NCBI GenBank assembly: GCA_038363005.1
Contig: JBBQBI010000007.1
Coordinates: 62,001 to 126,000, forward strand
Direction of reading: 5' to 3'
DNA: 64,000 nt
Source: JAKOWB01 sp038363005
Lineage (GTDB): Bacteria; Pseudomonadota; Alphaproteobacteria; Kiloniellales; JACOMY01
Part shown: piece after piece, positions 43,240-51,651 of the stretch
Numbering within the stretch: position 1 is the first letter of the stretch
Layout of the letters: the number at the start of each line of letters is the position of its first letter
The notes under the pieces: generated by a model
Database searches by the model: none
What the model saw: only the letters and a program-made list of their open reading frames with translations
What the model was told of the DNA's origin: nothing
Program-made: the position numbers and the translations under genes

Positions 43240-44607
43240 TCAGGACGCCATCGGCACCGCGTCGAAGGCCAACGATAGGCGGGGTGCAGCGCCGTCGGTC
43301 GGCCGCGTGGCATGCCAGAGCCACGAGGGGAACAGCACGGCCAGGCCCTCCACCGGCTGGATAGCCCGCTGCGGCAGCGCCGACGCCCCGGTGAAGCGCC
43401 CCGGCGCGGCCCCCAGCATCAGGGTCCCGCCGCCGCCGCGGTCCGGCGTCCTGACATAGTAGATACCGCTGGCGACGCCGCTTGGGTGGTTGTGCGGATC
43501 CTGGAAACCGCCGGGCTCCAGCAATGTTGCCCAAAGCACCAGGCGCCAGCGCTGCGGTGCGGTGGGCCGCCAGGCCGAGGCTGGGCCGGCCAAGTATTCC
43601 TGGATCAGCGGCTGCAGACCAGCCAGCAGCGCAGCCAGCGCCGGCCCGGGCCGCTGCGCCAGGTTGCCGCTCTGCCGTCCGCCGCGCGTTGTCTTTCCCG
43701 CGCGGTCGGCGCGCAGGCCGGGATCGGTCAGCACCTCGGCCATCAGGGCGGCATGGAAAGCAGCGCGGTCGGCAAAGCCTGGTGGCGCCGGCAGCATTGC
43801 CTGGGCGACCAGCGCCGGGTCATCGAGTGCCGGCATGGCGGCGCCGGCGGCGGCCAGGGCCAGGTAGCGGTGGCCCAGGGCGCGGCTGTGGCCCGGTGTC
43901 CGCGTCAGCGCGGCCTGCAGGATCGCCAGCGCCGCCGCTGGATGGTCCAGTGCCAAGTCGGCCTCGGCCAGAGTGACGGCGAGGTCGGCCGGAAGGCCCG
44001 TTACCTCCCGCCCGGCCAGCAGCGTCCGGCAGGCTTCTGCCTGGCCGCTGTCCAACAGGGCGCCGGCCAGGTTGGCCAGGGCGCGGCGATCCTCCGGTGC
44101 CAGTGCCTGCGCGGCACGGAAGGCGACCAGTGCCGGCTGCAGGCGCCCCTCCCGTCGATGACAGAAACCCACCCCTAGCAGCGCGGCGGCATCGTCGGGA
44201 TCCAGCCGCAGGGCCTGTTCGAAGGCCGGCAGGGCATCGCCGCTCGGCGCCTCGGCCGCGAGCAGCGCGGTGCCGAGGTTGCGCCAGGCGGGGCCGTGGC
44301 CGGGCGCCAGCTCGGTGGCGCGGCGGAAGCTGGCCACGGCACCATCGCTGTCGCCGGCCAGCTGGCGGGCGAGCGCAAGGTTAAAGGCGATTTCGGCATG
44401 CCGGGGCAGGGCGGCCGCGGCGGTCTCAAGCTCCAGCAACGCGGCCGGCAGCTGGCCCTGTTGTGCCAGCGCGAGGCCCAGACCGTGACGGGCTTCGCCG
44501 TCCTCCGGGCTGGCCGCCAGCAGGCGGCGGAAGCAGTCGGTCGCCGCCGCGGCCTGGCCGGCCTGCAGCGCGGCATGTCCCTGATGCAGCAGCGCGCGAC
44601 GATCCAT
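43240..44607 (-). CDS. TPR-repeat protein with putative 2OG-Fe(II) oxygenase domain
   Basis: A 455-aa protein. Residues about 1-280 are tetratricopeptide repeats (for example GHGPAWRNLGTALLAAEAP and DAAALLGVGFCHRREGRLQP). The C-terminal part (about 310-455) has DPHNHPSGVASGIYYVRTPD, giving a His-x-His pair, and LFPSWLWHATRPTDG with the distal His and Arg, as in the 2OG-FeII_Oxy_5-type family. The pairing suggests hydroxylation of a bound protein or peptide. The start is ATG 44607; an in-frame GTG at 44631 is possible. Confidence 0.72.
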   Translation of the reverse strand: MDRRALLHQGHAALQAGQAAAATDCFRRLLAASPEDGEARHGLGLALAQQGQLPAALLELETAAAALPRHAEIAFNLALARQLAGDSDGAVASFRRATELAPGHGPAWRNLGTALLAAEAPSGDALPAFEQALRLDPDDAAALLGVGFCHRREGRLQPALVAFRAAQALAPEDRRALANLAGALLDSGQAEACRTLLAGREVTGLPADLAVTLAEADLALDHPAAALAILQAALTRTPGHSRALGHRYLALAAAGAAMPALDDPALVAQAMLPAPPGFADRAAFHAALMAEVLTDPGLRADRAGKTTRGGRQSGNLAQRPGPALAALLAGLQPLIQEYLAGPASAWRPTAPQRWRLVLWATLLEPGGFQDPHNHPSGVASGIYYVRTPDRGGGGTLMLGAAPGRFTGASALPQRAIQPVEGLAVLFPSWLWHATRPTDGAAPRLSLAFDAVPMAS

Positions 44608-44663
44608 TGCCGGCAGCCTAGCCCAGGGCACGGCTGGCCGGGAGCCGCCTCACGCCGGCAACC

Positions 44664-45290
44664 TCATGGGCCGCCCTTGAGGCGCGCCACCTCGGCCTCC
44701 AGCGCGGCGATGCGGGCGCTCAGCTTCTCCACCACGCGGGCCACTGTCGCCTCGTCGAAGCGCGGCTGGATGTGCTGGCGGCAGTTGATGTCCCAGGCTT
44801 CGACCTCGATCACGATGGCGCGCTCGGGCCTAGCGCGATAGTCGGGCAGGGCCAGGGCAGTCATCAACGCTGGGTCGCTGTCGCCCTCCACCACCCGGGC
44901 GCGGCCCCACAGCTTGATGCGTTGGCGGCCGGCGTAGTCCATCAGGAACAGGAAGACGCGGTCATTCTCCGCCAGGTTGCCCAGCGTGATGTACTGCCGG
45001 TTGCCGGCGAAGTCGGCGAAGCCCAGCTGGCGTGGGCCCAGCGGCTTCAGGAATCCCTTGGGCCCGCCGCGGTGCTGGATGTAGGGCCGGCCGGCAGCGC
45101 TGGCACTGCCCAGGTAGAAGGAATCGCGCTCGGCCAGGAAGGCGGCCAGATCGGCGGTGATATCGCCGCGAAAGCCGCCCTCGGCAAAGAGGCGCGTGCT
45201 GCCGCGCCGGTCCTGCTCGGCCTTCACCGCCGGTGTGAAGGCGATATCACGCGAGACAGGATCGAAGGGAGGGAGTGGTGTCTCGGACAT
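44664..45290 (-). CDS. Pyridoxamine 5'-phosphate oxidase family protein
   Basis: A 208-aa FMN-binding split-barrel protein. FYLGSASAAGRPYIQHRGG is the flavin-binding strand pair. LGFADFAGNRQYITLGNLAE, FLFLMDYAGRQRIKLWGRAR and VEAWDINCRQHIQPRF are conserved blocks of the subgroup often annotated as PNPOx-like flavin-nucleotide-binding. The C terminus (VARVVEKLSARIAALEAEVA) is a predicted coiled coil. It is divergent from a TetR gene, so it may be its target. True PdxH activity is doubtful, since the C-terminal dimerisation region of PdxH is missing. Confidence 0.8.
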   Translation of the reverse strand: MSETPLPPFDPVSRDIAFTPAVKAEQDRRGSTRLFAEGGFRGDITADLAAFLAERDSFYLGSASAAGRPYIQHRGGPKGFLKPLGPRQLGFADFAGNRQYITLGNLAENDRVFLFLMDYAGRQRIKLWGRARVVEGDSDPALMTALALPDYRARPERAIVIEVEAWDINCRQHIQPRFDEATVARVVEKLSARIAALEAEVARLKGGP

Positions 45291-45376
45291 GGGACGGCTC
45301 CACGGCGCGCTTTATCAAAGTGTTAGAGGGTATAGTTCAGATTGATCGAAAGGCAACTTGCACCTCGGATAATACA

Positions 45377-45390
45377 AGACTGATCGGTCT
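45377..45390. promoter_or_regulatory. Candidate TetR operator between PNPOx and TetR genes
   Basis: AGACTGATCGGTCT is a near-perfect 14-bp palindrome (12 of 14 positions) in the 216-bp divergent intergenic region, which is clearly AT-richer than its neighbours. TetR regulators commonly bind such sites between themselves and a divergent target. Confidence 0.45.
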
Positions 45391-45506
45391 GGAAAACAGG
45401 ATCGCCACGGTCGTGATGCTGTGCCGCCTTGCCTTGAGTCGCAAGGCTTGGCCGACGCGGCGGCGCTGCTGCATATACAGATTGGTACAGCTTGATAGAG
45501 GACGCC

Positions 45507-46139
45507 ATGGCAACCGCCGCCGCACCGTCTGCCGCAGCCGAGCGCCCGCCGCGCGGCCGCCGGCGTGGCCGACCCTCGGTGCGCCGCGAGCGGCTGCTCG
45601 AGGCCGCGCTGGCGCTGTTCAACCGCGAAGGCTTCCACGCCGTCGGTATCGATCGGATCCTGGCCGAGGCCGGGGTGGCGAAGATGACGCTCTACAAGCA
45701 CTTTCCCTCGAAGCAGGCACTCATCTTGGCCGCCTTGCAGCATCGCAACCAACGTATCCTGGCCTGGTACGACACAGCGCTGACGGCACGCGGTGGCGGC
45801 CCGCGCGAACGCCTGCTGGGGCTGTTCGACGTGCTGGGTGATTGGTTCGACAGCGGCGACTTCCACGGCTGCCTCTTCGTCAAGGCTGCCGGCGAATACC
45901 CGGATCCCGCCGACCCGGCGCACAAAGCCGCCGCGGACTACAAGCGCGCCCTGCTGGGCCTGCTGACCGGCCTGGCCGAACAGGCCGGCGCCTCCAGCCC
46001 CCGGCTGCTGGCGCAGCGCCTGCTTTTGCTGGTCGAGGGCGCCACGGTGCTGGCCCTCGTCCTGGGTGGCCGCGAGGCGGCGCGGCAGGCACGCGACACC
46101 GCGGCCCTGCTGGTCCGGCAGATGCTGCCGAAGGCCTAG
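45507..46139 (+). CDS. TetR/AcrR-family transcriptional regulator
   Basis: A 210-aa repressor-type regulator. The helix-turn-helix is clear: RRERLLEAALALFNREGFHA, then VGIDRILAEAGVAKMTLYKH, with FPSKQALILAAL closing helix 4. The C-terminal ligand domain has WFDSGDFHGCLFVKAAGEYP, a motif common in TetR proteins annotated near oxidoreductases. A basic arm (PPRGRRRGRPS) precedes the HTH. ATG 45507 has AGAGGA just upstream. It likely controls the divergent PNPOx-family gene and itself. Confidence 0.85.
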   Translation: MATAAAPSAAAERPPRGRRRGRPSVRRERLLEAALALFNREGFHAVGIDRILAEAGVAKMTLYKHFPSKQALILAALQHRNQRILAWYDTALTARGGGPRERLLGLFDVLGDWFDSGDFHGCLFVKAAGEYPDPADPAHKAAADYKRALLGLLTGLAEQAGASSPRLLAQRLLLLVEGATVLALVLGGREAARQARDTAALLVRQMLPKA

Positions 46140-46344
46140 GCCCCGCGTTCATCCGACGGCGCTTGCCGGCGCGGGTTCGCCGGTTATCACTGTTGCCGCC
46201 GGCGCTGAATACAATAATAGTCGTCCCTGGGGTGCGTCGCTGCCGACGCCTTGGAAGCGTGATTCAAGCGGGCCGGCTAGGTCGGGGAAGCCCTGTCCGT
46301 TGGTTCCTGGGTCGCCCTTGCGCCTTGTCGAGGGGGGGAATGGC

Positions 46345-48516
46345 TTGGGACCTGTCACCTGTCTCAGGGATTTGCTGAGCGGATCGCTTGTTGCGTCGAT
46401 AACCCTGGCCTTCGGTTTCTCCTTCGCCGCGCTGCTTTTCCCCGGGCCGCTTGCGCCGGGTGTCGGGCTCGGCGTCTCTATCACGCTGTTCGGCAGCGGT
46501 CTCGCCGGCTGCTGGATCGCCTGGCGCTCCAGGCTGCCGCTGGCGGTGGCCGGGCCGGATACGCCGGTGATGACGGCGATCGCCGCCCTGGTCGCCGGCA
46601 TCGTGCTGCCGCAAGTGGACAGTGGCAGCCTTGCGGTCAGCGACGGCATCGCGATGGCGATCGGCGTCATCCTGGTCGCGACGCTGGTGGTCGGCCTCTG
46701 CCTGCTGGGCCTGGGGCTCGCCCGGATCGGCTCGGCGCTGCGCTTCATCCCGCACCCGGTCATCAGCGGCTTCCTGGCGGGGTCCGGCCTGGCGCTCTGC
46801 AAGGGGGCGATCGTGCTGCTGCTGCACGAGCCCTTTTCTCTGGGGGGCGTCGCGTCGCTGATCGAGCCGGCGCAGCGGCCACAGCTCATGGCGACGCTGG
46901 TGATCCCCCTCGTGCTGCTGGCCTTGCGTCCCTTCTGGCGGCCCTTCTACCTGCTGCCGATCCTTTTCTTCCTCGAACTGGGCCTGCTCCACCTCGGCTT
47001 CGCGGCTGGGGTGCTGGACGGCACGCGGCCTGGCTGGTTCTTGCCGCAGGGTGACGCGGCGGGCGTGACGCCGCTTTGGGACCTAACCCTGGACGGCGAC
47101 TTCTGGATGCGGATGGCCGGGCATCTGCCGGACCTGGTGGCCGTGGCGCTGATTGCCGCCACCTCGCTGCTGATGAACGTCTCCGGCCTCGAGGTGCTGT
47201 GGCGCCGCTCCAGCGACCTGAACGGCGAGTTGATCGACCACGGCGTCGCCAGCCTGCTGGGAGGCCTGGCCGGTGGCTCGCCGGCCAGCCTGTCGCTGAG
47301 CCGGACCCTGCTCAACCGCGAAGCCGGGGGCCGCAGCCGCCTGGCCTCGCTCTTCGCCGCCCTGGTGGCGCTGGCCTGCGCCCTCGTCGGCAGCGGCCTC
47401 GTCCAGGTCCTGCCCTTGCCCTTGCTGGCCGGGCTGCTGCTCTTCGTCGGCCTGTCGATGCTGATCGATCGGTTAATCGAGCTGCCGCCGCGGCAATCGC
47501 TCTCCGACTATCTGCTGATGCTGCTGATCGTCGCCCTGATCGCCGGCTACGGCTTCCTGGAGGGCGTGCTCGCCGGTATCGTCGGCGCCTGCCTGCTCTT
47601 CGCCTTCAGCTACAGCCGCATCGGCATCGTCAAGCACATGCTGAACCGGCGTGAGCGCGCCAGCGACGTCGAGCGCCCGCAGCCGCAAAAGCAGCTGCTG
47701 GAACAGCATGGCGAGTTGATCTGCGTGGTTGGGCTGCGCGGCTACATCTTCTTCGGCACCTCCAACTCCCTGCTGGACCGGGTGCGTGCCCGCTACAGCC
47801 GGCCGCTGGCCGCGCCGCAACTCCTGATCCTCGACTTCCAGTCGGTCAACGGCATCGACTCCTCGTCCGTGGTGAGCTTCCTCAAAATCATGCACTTCTG
47901 CGAGGAGCGCAGCGTCGAGCTGGTGTTCGCAGCGGTATCGCCGCAAGTCGAGCAGGTGCTTGGCGGCCGTGCCGGCTTGCCGCTGGCGGCGGTGCCGCGC
48001 TTTGCCAGCCAGGAGGAGGCGCTGGAACACGCCGAGGAGGTGGTGCTGGCCTGGAGCAATACGGGATCCAGCATGGCGGCGCCGGTCGATCGCTGGTTCC
48101 AGCGCGAGGGCATCGACGAGGAGGGGCTGCGCCCGCTACTCGACCTGTTGGAGAGTCGCACGGTCGAGGCCGGCGGCTTCATCTTCCGCCAGGGCGAGCC
48201 CTCCGACACTATCGAATTGCTGGTATCCGGCCGGGTGCAGGTTCTGCTCGACCTGCCGGATGGCCGCAGAGTGCGGCTGCGCTCCATGCTGGAGCAGACG
48301 GTGCTGGGCGAGATGGGCTTCTTCCGCGGTCAGCCACGTAGCGCCACCGTGGTCGCCGACCAGGAGAGCCGGTTGCTGCGCGTGACGCGCGAGGCCTACC
48401 GCCGAATGCTGACCGAAGCGCCCGAGGCCGCGGCCGCTCTGCACCGCGTGATCATCTCGACGCTGGCCGACCGCCTGGCCTTTGCCAACAGCGAGATCGC
48501 CGCGCTGAAGCGCTAG
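46345..48516 (+). CDS. SulP anion transporter with STAS and cyclic-nucleotide-binding domains
   Basis: A 723-aa protein in three parts: a SulP transporter domain (residues about 1-430; RFIPHPVISGFLAGSGLALC and ATSLLMNVSGLEVLWRRSSD), a STAS domain around residue 490-560 (LILDFQSVNGIDSSSVVSFL) and a C-terminal cNMP domain (about 587-723) with phosphate-cassette-like GEMGFFRGQPRSATVVAD. No ATG fits. TTG 46345 follows GAGGGGGGGAATGGC and begins right before helix 1. It could import sulfate or bicarbonate under second-messenger control. The 205 bp upstream hold no gene. Its 3' end overlaps convergent dadA by 4 bp. Confidence 0.82.
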   Translation: MGPVTCLRDLLSGSLVASITLAFGFSFAALLFPGPLAPGVGLGVSITLFGSGLAGCWIAWRSRLPLAVAGPDTPVMTAIAALVAGIVLPQVDSGSLAVSDGIAMAIGVILVATLVVGLCLLGLGLARIGSALRFIPHPVISGFLAGSGLALCKGAIVLLLHEPFSLGGVASLIEPAQRPQLMATLVIPLVLLALRPFWRPFYLLPILFFLELGLLHLGFAAGVLDGTRPGWFLPQGDAAGVTPLWDLTLDGDFWMRMAGHLPDLVAVALIAATSLLMNVSGLEVLWRRSSDLNGELIDHGVASLLGGLAGGSPASLSLSRTLLNREAGGRSRLASLFAALVALACALVGSGLVQVLPLPLLAGLLLFVGLSMLIDRLIELPPRQSLSDYLLMLLIVALIAGYGFLEGVLAGIVGACLLFAFSYSRIGIVKHMLNRRERASDVERPQPQKQLLEQHGELICVVGLRGYIFFGTSNSLLDRVRARYSRPLAAPQLLILDFQSVNGIDSSSVVSFLKIMHFCEERSVELVFAAVSPQVEQVLGGRAGLPLAAVPRFASQEEALEHAEEVVLAWSNTGSSMAAPVDRWFQREGIDEEGLRPLLDLLESRTVEAGGFIFRQGEPSDTIELLVSGRVQVLLDLPDGRRVRLRSMLEQTVLGEMGFFRGQPRSATVVADQESRLLRVTREAYRRMLTEAPEAAAALHRVIISTLADRLAFANSEIAALKR

Positions 48517-49772
48517 GCGGCGTAACGGCCGGGTTCCAGCCCGTCGAGCGGCACCGGGGAAGCCTTGCCGGCCATCAGGTCGGCGCAGACCCGGGCCGAG
48601 GCGCAGGCCATGGTCCAGCCGATGTGGCCATGGCCGGTGTTGAACCAGAGGTTCTCCAGCTTCGAGCGACCGATCACCGGCGGCCCGTCCGGCGTCATCG
48701 GCCGCAGACAGGCCCAGTAGGCCGGATTGTCGTAGTCGCCACCTGTCGGGAAAAGCTCGCGCGCGACCCGAAGCATGGGCGCGAAGTGCTTGGGAGAGTG
48801 CGATAAATCGTATCCCGCGAAGTCCGCCGTCGCGGTCAGGCGCAGCTTGTCGCCCATGCGCGCGAAGGCCACCAGGTAGTGCTCGTCGACCCCAGGCAGC
48901 TGCGGCGCCAGGTGCTGTGGCCCGACCGGCACGGTCAGCGAGTAGCCCTTCACCGGATAGATCGGCACCTTGAGGCCGACGGTGCGGGCGATGCCGGGCG
49001 AGTAGGCACCCAGCGACAGCACGTAGGCGTCGGCGGTGACCGGCCCCTGGTCGGTGGCGATCGCCGTGATGCGTCCCTTGTCGGTCTGCAGGCCGGTCAC
49101 GCTGCGGCCCAGCAGGAACTTGCCGCCCTTGGCCTCGACCCGTTCGGCCAGGCGGCGGGTGAAGAGCGCGCAGTCGCCGCTTTCGTCCTGTTCGGAATAG
49201 ACCGCGCCCGCCAGCTTGTCCTGCGCCGCCGCCAGCGCCGGTTCGCGCCGCACCAGCTCGGCCCGATCGATGGCGCGCAGGCCGGTCACGCCGTTGTCCT
49301 TCAGCAGCTGCGCGTTGGCCAGGCCGGTCTCCAGCAGCTTCTGGTCGCGGTAGAGGTAGAGCGCGCCCTTCAGGACCTCGTCATAGCCGAAGCCCTCGAC
49401 CTGGCGGATGCGCCGCATCTCCTCGATCGACAGCAGGCACAGCCGCAGCTTCACCAGCGTGTTGCGCCGGCTTTTTTCCGCCGTGCACTGGCCGAGGAAC
49501 TTCAGCGACCAGGACCACAGGCGCGGATCGGCCTTCAAGCGGAACTTCAGCGCCGTGTCGTCGCGCCAGAGCGATTTCAGCAGCAGCTTGGGCGCCCGCG
49601 GGCTGGCCCAGGCGAAGGCATGCCCCGGCGCGATCATGCCGGCGTTGGCGAAGGAGGTCTCGCGCGCCACGGCAGGTTGGCGGTCGATGACCGTCACCTC
49701 GTGGCCGCGCCCCTGAAGGTAGTAAGCGGTGGCGACGCCCACGACGCCGCCGCCCATCACCGCGATCCGCAT
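48513..49772 (-). CDS. dadA: D-amino acid dehydrogenase
   Basis: A 419-aa membrane-associated flavoenzyme that oxidises D-amino acids, chiefly D-alanine, to keto acids. MRIAVMGGGVVGVATAYYL is the FAD site. ARETSFANAGMIAPGHAFAW, PIYPVKGYSLTVPV and LRPMTPDGPPVIGRSKLENL with NTGHGHIGWTMACAS are DadA signatures. It is monocistronic here, without a neighbouring alanine racemase. The nearest racemase-family gene, at 3.3 kb, is too far to be linked. Confidence 0.9.
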   Translation of the reverse strand: MRIAVMGGGVVGVATAYYLQGRGHEVTVIDRQPAVARETSFANAGMIAPGHAFAWASPRAPKLLLKSLWRDDTALKFRLKADPRLWSWSLKFLGQCTAEKSRRNTLVKLRLCLLSIEEMRRIRQVEGFGYDEVLKGALYLYRDQKLLETGLANAQLLKDNGVTGLRAIDRAELVRREPALAAAQDKLAGAVYSEQDESGDCALFTRRLAERVEAKGGKFLLGRSVTGLQTDKGRITAIATDQGPVTADAYVLSLGAYSPGIARTVGLKVPIYPVKGYSLTVPVGPQHLAPQLPGVDEHYLVAFARMGDKLRLTATADFAGYDLSHSPKHFAPMLRVARELFPTGGDYDNPAYWACLRPMTPDGPPVIGRSKLENLWFNTGHGHIGWTMACASARVCADLMAGKASPVPLDGLEPGRYAA

Positions 49773-49852
49773 GCTGCCCCTGGTCCCTCGTGCTGTCCTG
49801 CGCGGGGAGCATCAAGCGACAGGCGGGGCGGCAAAGGCAAGGGCGGCGAGGC

Positions 49853-50245
49853 CTAGCCGCGCCACCCCCTCCCATCCTGGCATTGCATGGCAGCCTGTTC
49901 GGCTTCGGGCTCGTCGATGATACCGCCGGAGACGACGCGGGCATGGTGCGCCAATTCGTGCGCCAGCAGCGTGCCGTCGCGCCGGCTGGAGAGGTAGACA
50001 CGCTGCTCCCGGCCGACGTAGTAGCCGTCGAACTCGGCACCGAAGCGCGCGGCGAAATCGCTGCGCTTCATGACCACGATGTCCGGCAGGCTGGCGGAGG
50101 TGTTCAACAGGGCGTTGACGCAGGCCATGGTGGCCTGGCCGTAGGTTGATTTGGTCGTTTGGTGCGCGCTGCTCGTCACACAACCGGCCAGGAGAGTCGA
50201 GGCGAGCACCAGGGTGACCGCGGATGCCAGGATCCGTTGCCGCAT
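49853..50245 (-). CDS. Small lipoprotein with HELAHH motif (copy A)
   Basis: A 130-aa predicted lipoprotein. The signal peptide ends in the lipobox LAGC (Cys22). The mature domain has two Cys (MACVNALL, AMQCQDG), a VVMKRSDFAARFGAEFDGYY segment and YLSSRRDGTLLAHELAHHAR, which contains HExxH (HELAH), the zincin zinc motif. It shares this layout with the gene at 50.4 kb, so the two are tandem paralogues. It is too small for a known protease family; zinc binding is inferred. Confidence 0.7.
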   Translation of the reverse strand: MRQRILASAVTLVLASTLLAGCVTSSAHQTTKSTYGQATMACVNALLNTSASLPDIVVMKRSDFAARFGAEFDGYYVGREQRVYLSSRRDGTLLAHELAHHARVVSGGIIDEPEAEQAAMQCQDGRGWRG

Positions 50246-50429
50246 GAGACGTCCCTTTCCCGATCGAAAGGGCCCCTGCCGCCGCAGCAGGCTTGTGAGG
50301 TTGAGGGCGCCGCGCGGCTCCCCAGCCGTCCAGCGCTGGCGCTTACCATAAATTGAGTAAGGGGGTATTCGCTATTGCGAATGAATTCAAACTGCGCTTC
50401 GTCCTGAAATCGACGGCGCAGGCGCGACC

Positions 50430-50777
50430 TCAGCTGCAGAGTCGGGCGACCTGTCGGGCCTGCGCTTCGTTGAGAAAACCTCCCTTCTGATGCTGGACGT
50501 GATGCGCCAGTTCATGCGGCAACAGGGACCCATCGCGATGCGAGGAGAGATAGACGGTGTCGTTGCCGCCGTCGTACCAGCCGTCGTAAGCAGAGCCAAA
50601 GCGCTGGTGGAAGTCGTGGTTGGTCAGGACGACCACGGTCGGTGCCAACTCGTTGCTGTCCATGACCTGGTTGACGCATTTCATGTCCGTCCCGCCCGCG
50701 CGGCTGGCCGTGTCGCCCTGGCAGGCGGCCAGCAGGAGCAATGCACAGCAGCTGCACAACTGGATTCTGGTTGGCAT
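50430..50777 (-). CDS. Small lipoprotein with HELAHH motif (copy B)
   Basis: A 115-aa predicted lipoprotein with lipobox LAAC (Cys19) and a mature domain parallel to copy A: DMKCVNQVMDSNELAPTVVV, LTNHDFHQRFGSAYDGWYDG, then VYLSSHRDGSLLPHELAHHV and a final Cys in ARLCS. The spacing of the two mature Cys, the YLSS strand and the HELAHH helix is conserved between copies. GGAG lies 7 nt before the ATG. It is separated from copy A by 184 bp containing a small palindrome (ATTCGC/GCGAAT, 50367-50382), so each copy may have its own promoter. Confidence 0.7.
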   Translation of the reverse strand: MPTRIQLCSCCALLLLAACQGDTASRAGGTDMKCVNQVMDSNELAPTVVVLTNHDFHQRFGSAYDGWYDGGNDTVYLSSHRDGSLLPHELAHHVQHQKGGFLNEAQARQVARLCS

Positions 50778-50871
50778 GCGGGGTCTCCACGCCAGGGCAC
50801 TGCGACTGGCTGAATACCAGCGTGCTCATGGTATGGAGAGTATCTGGGTATGTCTTTCGTAGGACCTATGG

Positions 50872-50894
50872 CCTGCATTAAATAAATATGCAGG
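50872..50894. promoter_or_regulatory. AT-rich dyad upstream of HELAHH copy B
   Basis: CCTGCAT and ATGCAGG flank nine A/T bases (TAAATAAAT), 95-117 bp upstream of the copy B start. The AT-rich centre in a GC-rich region suggests a promoter or regulator site. No family can be assigned. Confidence 0.35.
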
Positions 50895-50955
50895 TCACCC
50901 TGGTCTTGTGTGCCGGTCCAAAGTCCATGGGTGCGGCTAGAACTTTGGCGCTGGT

Positions 50956-50981
50956 GCCGCGGTACCCGAGAGTACCGCGGC
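50956..50981 (-). terminator. Hairpin downstream of the RidA gene
   Basis: GCCGCGGTAC and GTACCGCGGC form a perfect 10-bp stem with a 6-nt loop, 12 nt beyond the RidA stop on the minus strand. It lacks a U-tract, as many terminators in GC-rich alphaproteobacteria do. Confidence 0.55.
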
Positions 50982-50993
50982 AGTCGCGGCAGG

Positions 50994-51341
50994 CTACTTT
51001 GCGGCCTGCACCATGATTTCGACCTTGTATTGCGGCGCCGCGAGCTTCGACTCGACGGTGGCGCGCGCCGGGCTGTTGCCGGCCGGGACCCAGGCGTCCC
51101 AGGCAGCATTCATCTCGGCGAAGGTCGAAATATCGGACAGCCAGATATTGGCGGTCAGGATCTTGGTCTTGTCGCTGCCGGCCGCGGCCAGCAGGCGGTC
51201 GATCGACTTCAGGATCTGCTGCGTCTGCTCCTTGACGCCGACCGAAGGATTCTCGGCGACGACGCCGGCCAGATAGATCTTGTCGCCGTGCACTACGGCC
51301 TGGCTCATGCGCGGGCCGCACTCGATACGCTGGATGGACAT
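50994..51341 (-). CDS. RidA family protein (enamine/imine deaminase type)
   Basis: A 115-aa YjgF/YER057c/UK114-fold protein, normally a trimer, that hydrolyses reactive enamines and imines made by PLP or flavin enzymes. GDKIYLAGVVAENPS and ILTANIWLSDISTFAEMNAA are family blocks. Arg93 in GNSPARATVE is the catalytic Arg that salt-bridges the substrate carboxylate in RidA. The start has GGAG about 9 nt upstream. It is divergent from a DMGDH-like gene across an FNR-type box. Imines arise in flavin-dependent amine oxidation, so a linked role is reasonable. Confidence 0.85.
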   Translation of the reverse strand: MSIQRIECGPRMSQAVVHGDKIYLAGVVAENPSVGVKEQTQQILKSIDRLLAAAGSDKTKILTANIWLSDISTFAEMNAAWDAWVPAGNSPARATVESKLAAPQYKVEIMVQAAK

Positions 51342-51651
51342 GGAGCTTTCTCCCTCTCGCTATCGTCCTTGGGGGTCGGGACTTTAGGCGGGGCAGGGCG
51401 GTCAGACCAGCGCCTTGGCGGCGCGGCACATTTGATCTGGATCAAGGTGAGCCGGCGCGCTCTCGCGCAAAGTTCCTGCACGCGATCGCTTCTCCGCTTC
51501 GGCGGAGGACAAGGGGGGCGCGCTGAGCTTCTCGCGGGCGGCGAGCGGCAACGGCGTGCCCCCCAGTCGCGTTTGCTGGGTACGCCGCGGCCGGCTTGCA
51601 TAGGCCGCGCGAAGCGGCTTTCCTCTGGCCTTGCCACCGCCGGAGAGTCGC
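51342..51651. other. 310-bp divergent intergenic region
   Basis: No gene is seen in this gap between RidA and the third DMGDH-like gene. It holds the FNR-type box at 51430-51443 and several GC-rich small hairpins (for example CTCCGCTTCGGCGGAG near 51492). Both flanking genes start outward from it, so it should contain both promoters. Confidence 0.7.
51430..51443. promoter_or_regulatory. Perfect FNR/FixK-type box
   Basis: TTGATCTGGATCAA matches the Crp-Fnr family consensus TTGAT-N4-ATCAA exactly. It lies 88 bp upstream of the RidA start and 208 bp upstream of the DMGDH-like start, so it could serve either. FNR, FixK and Anr bind this sequence in oxygen or redox control. Confidence 0.6.
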
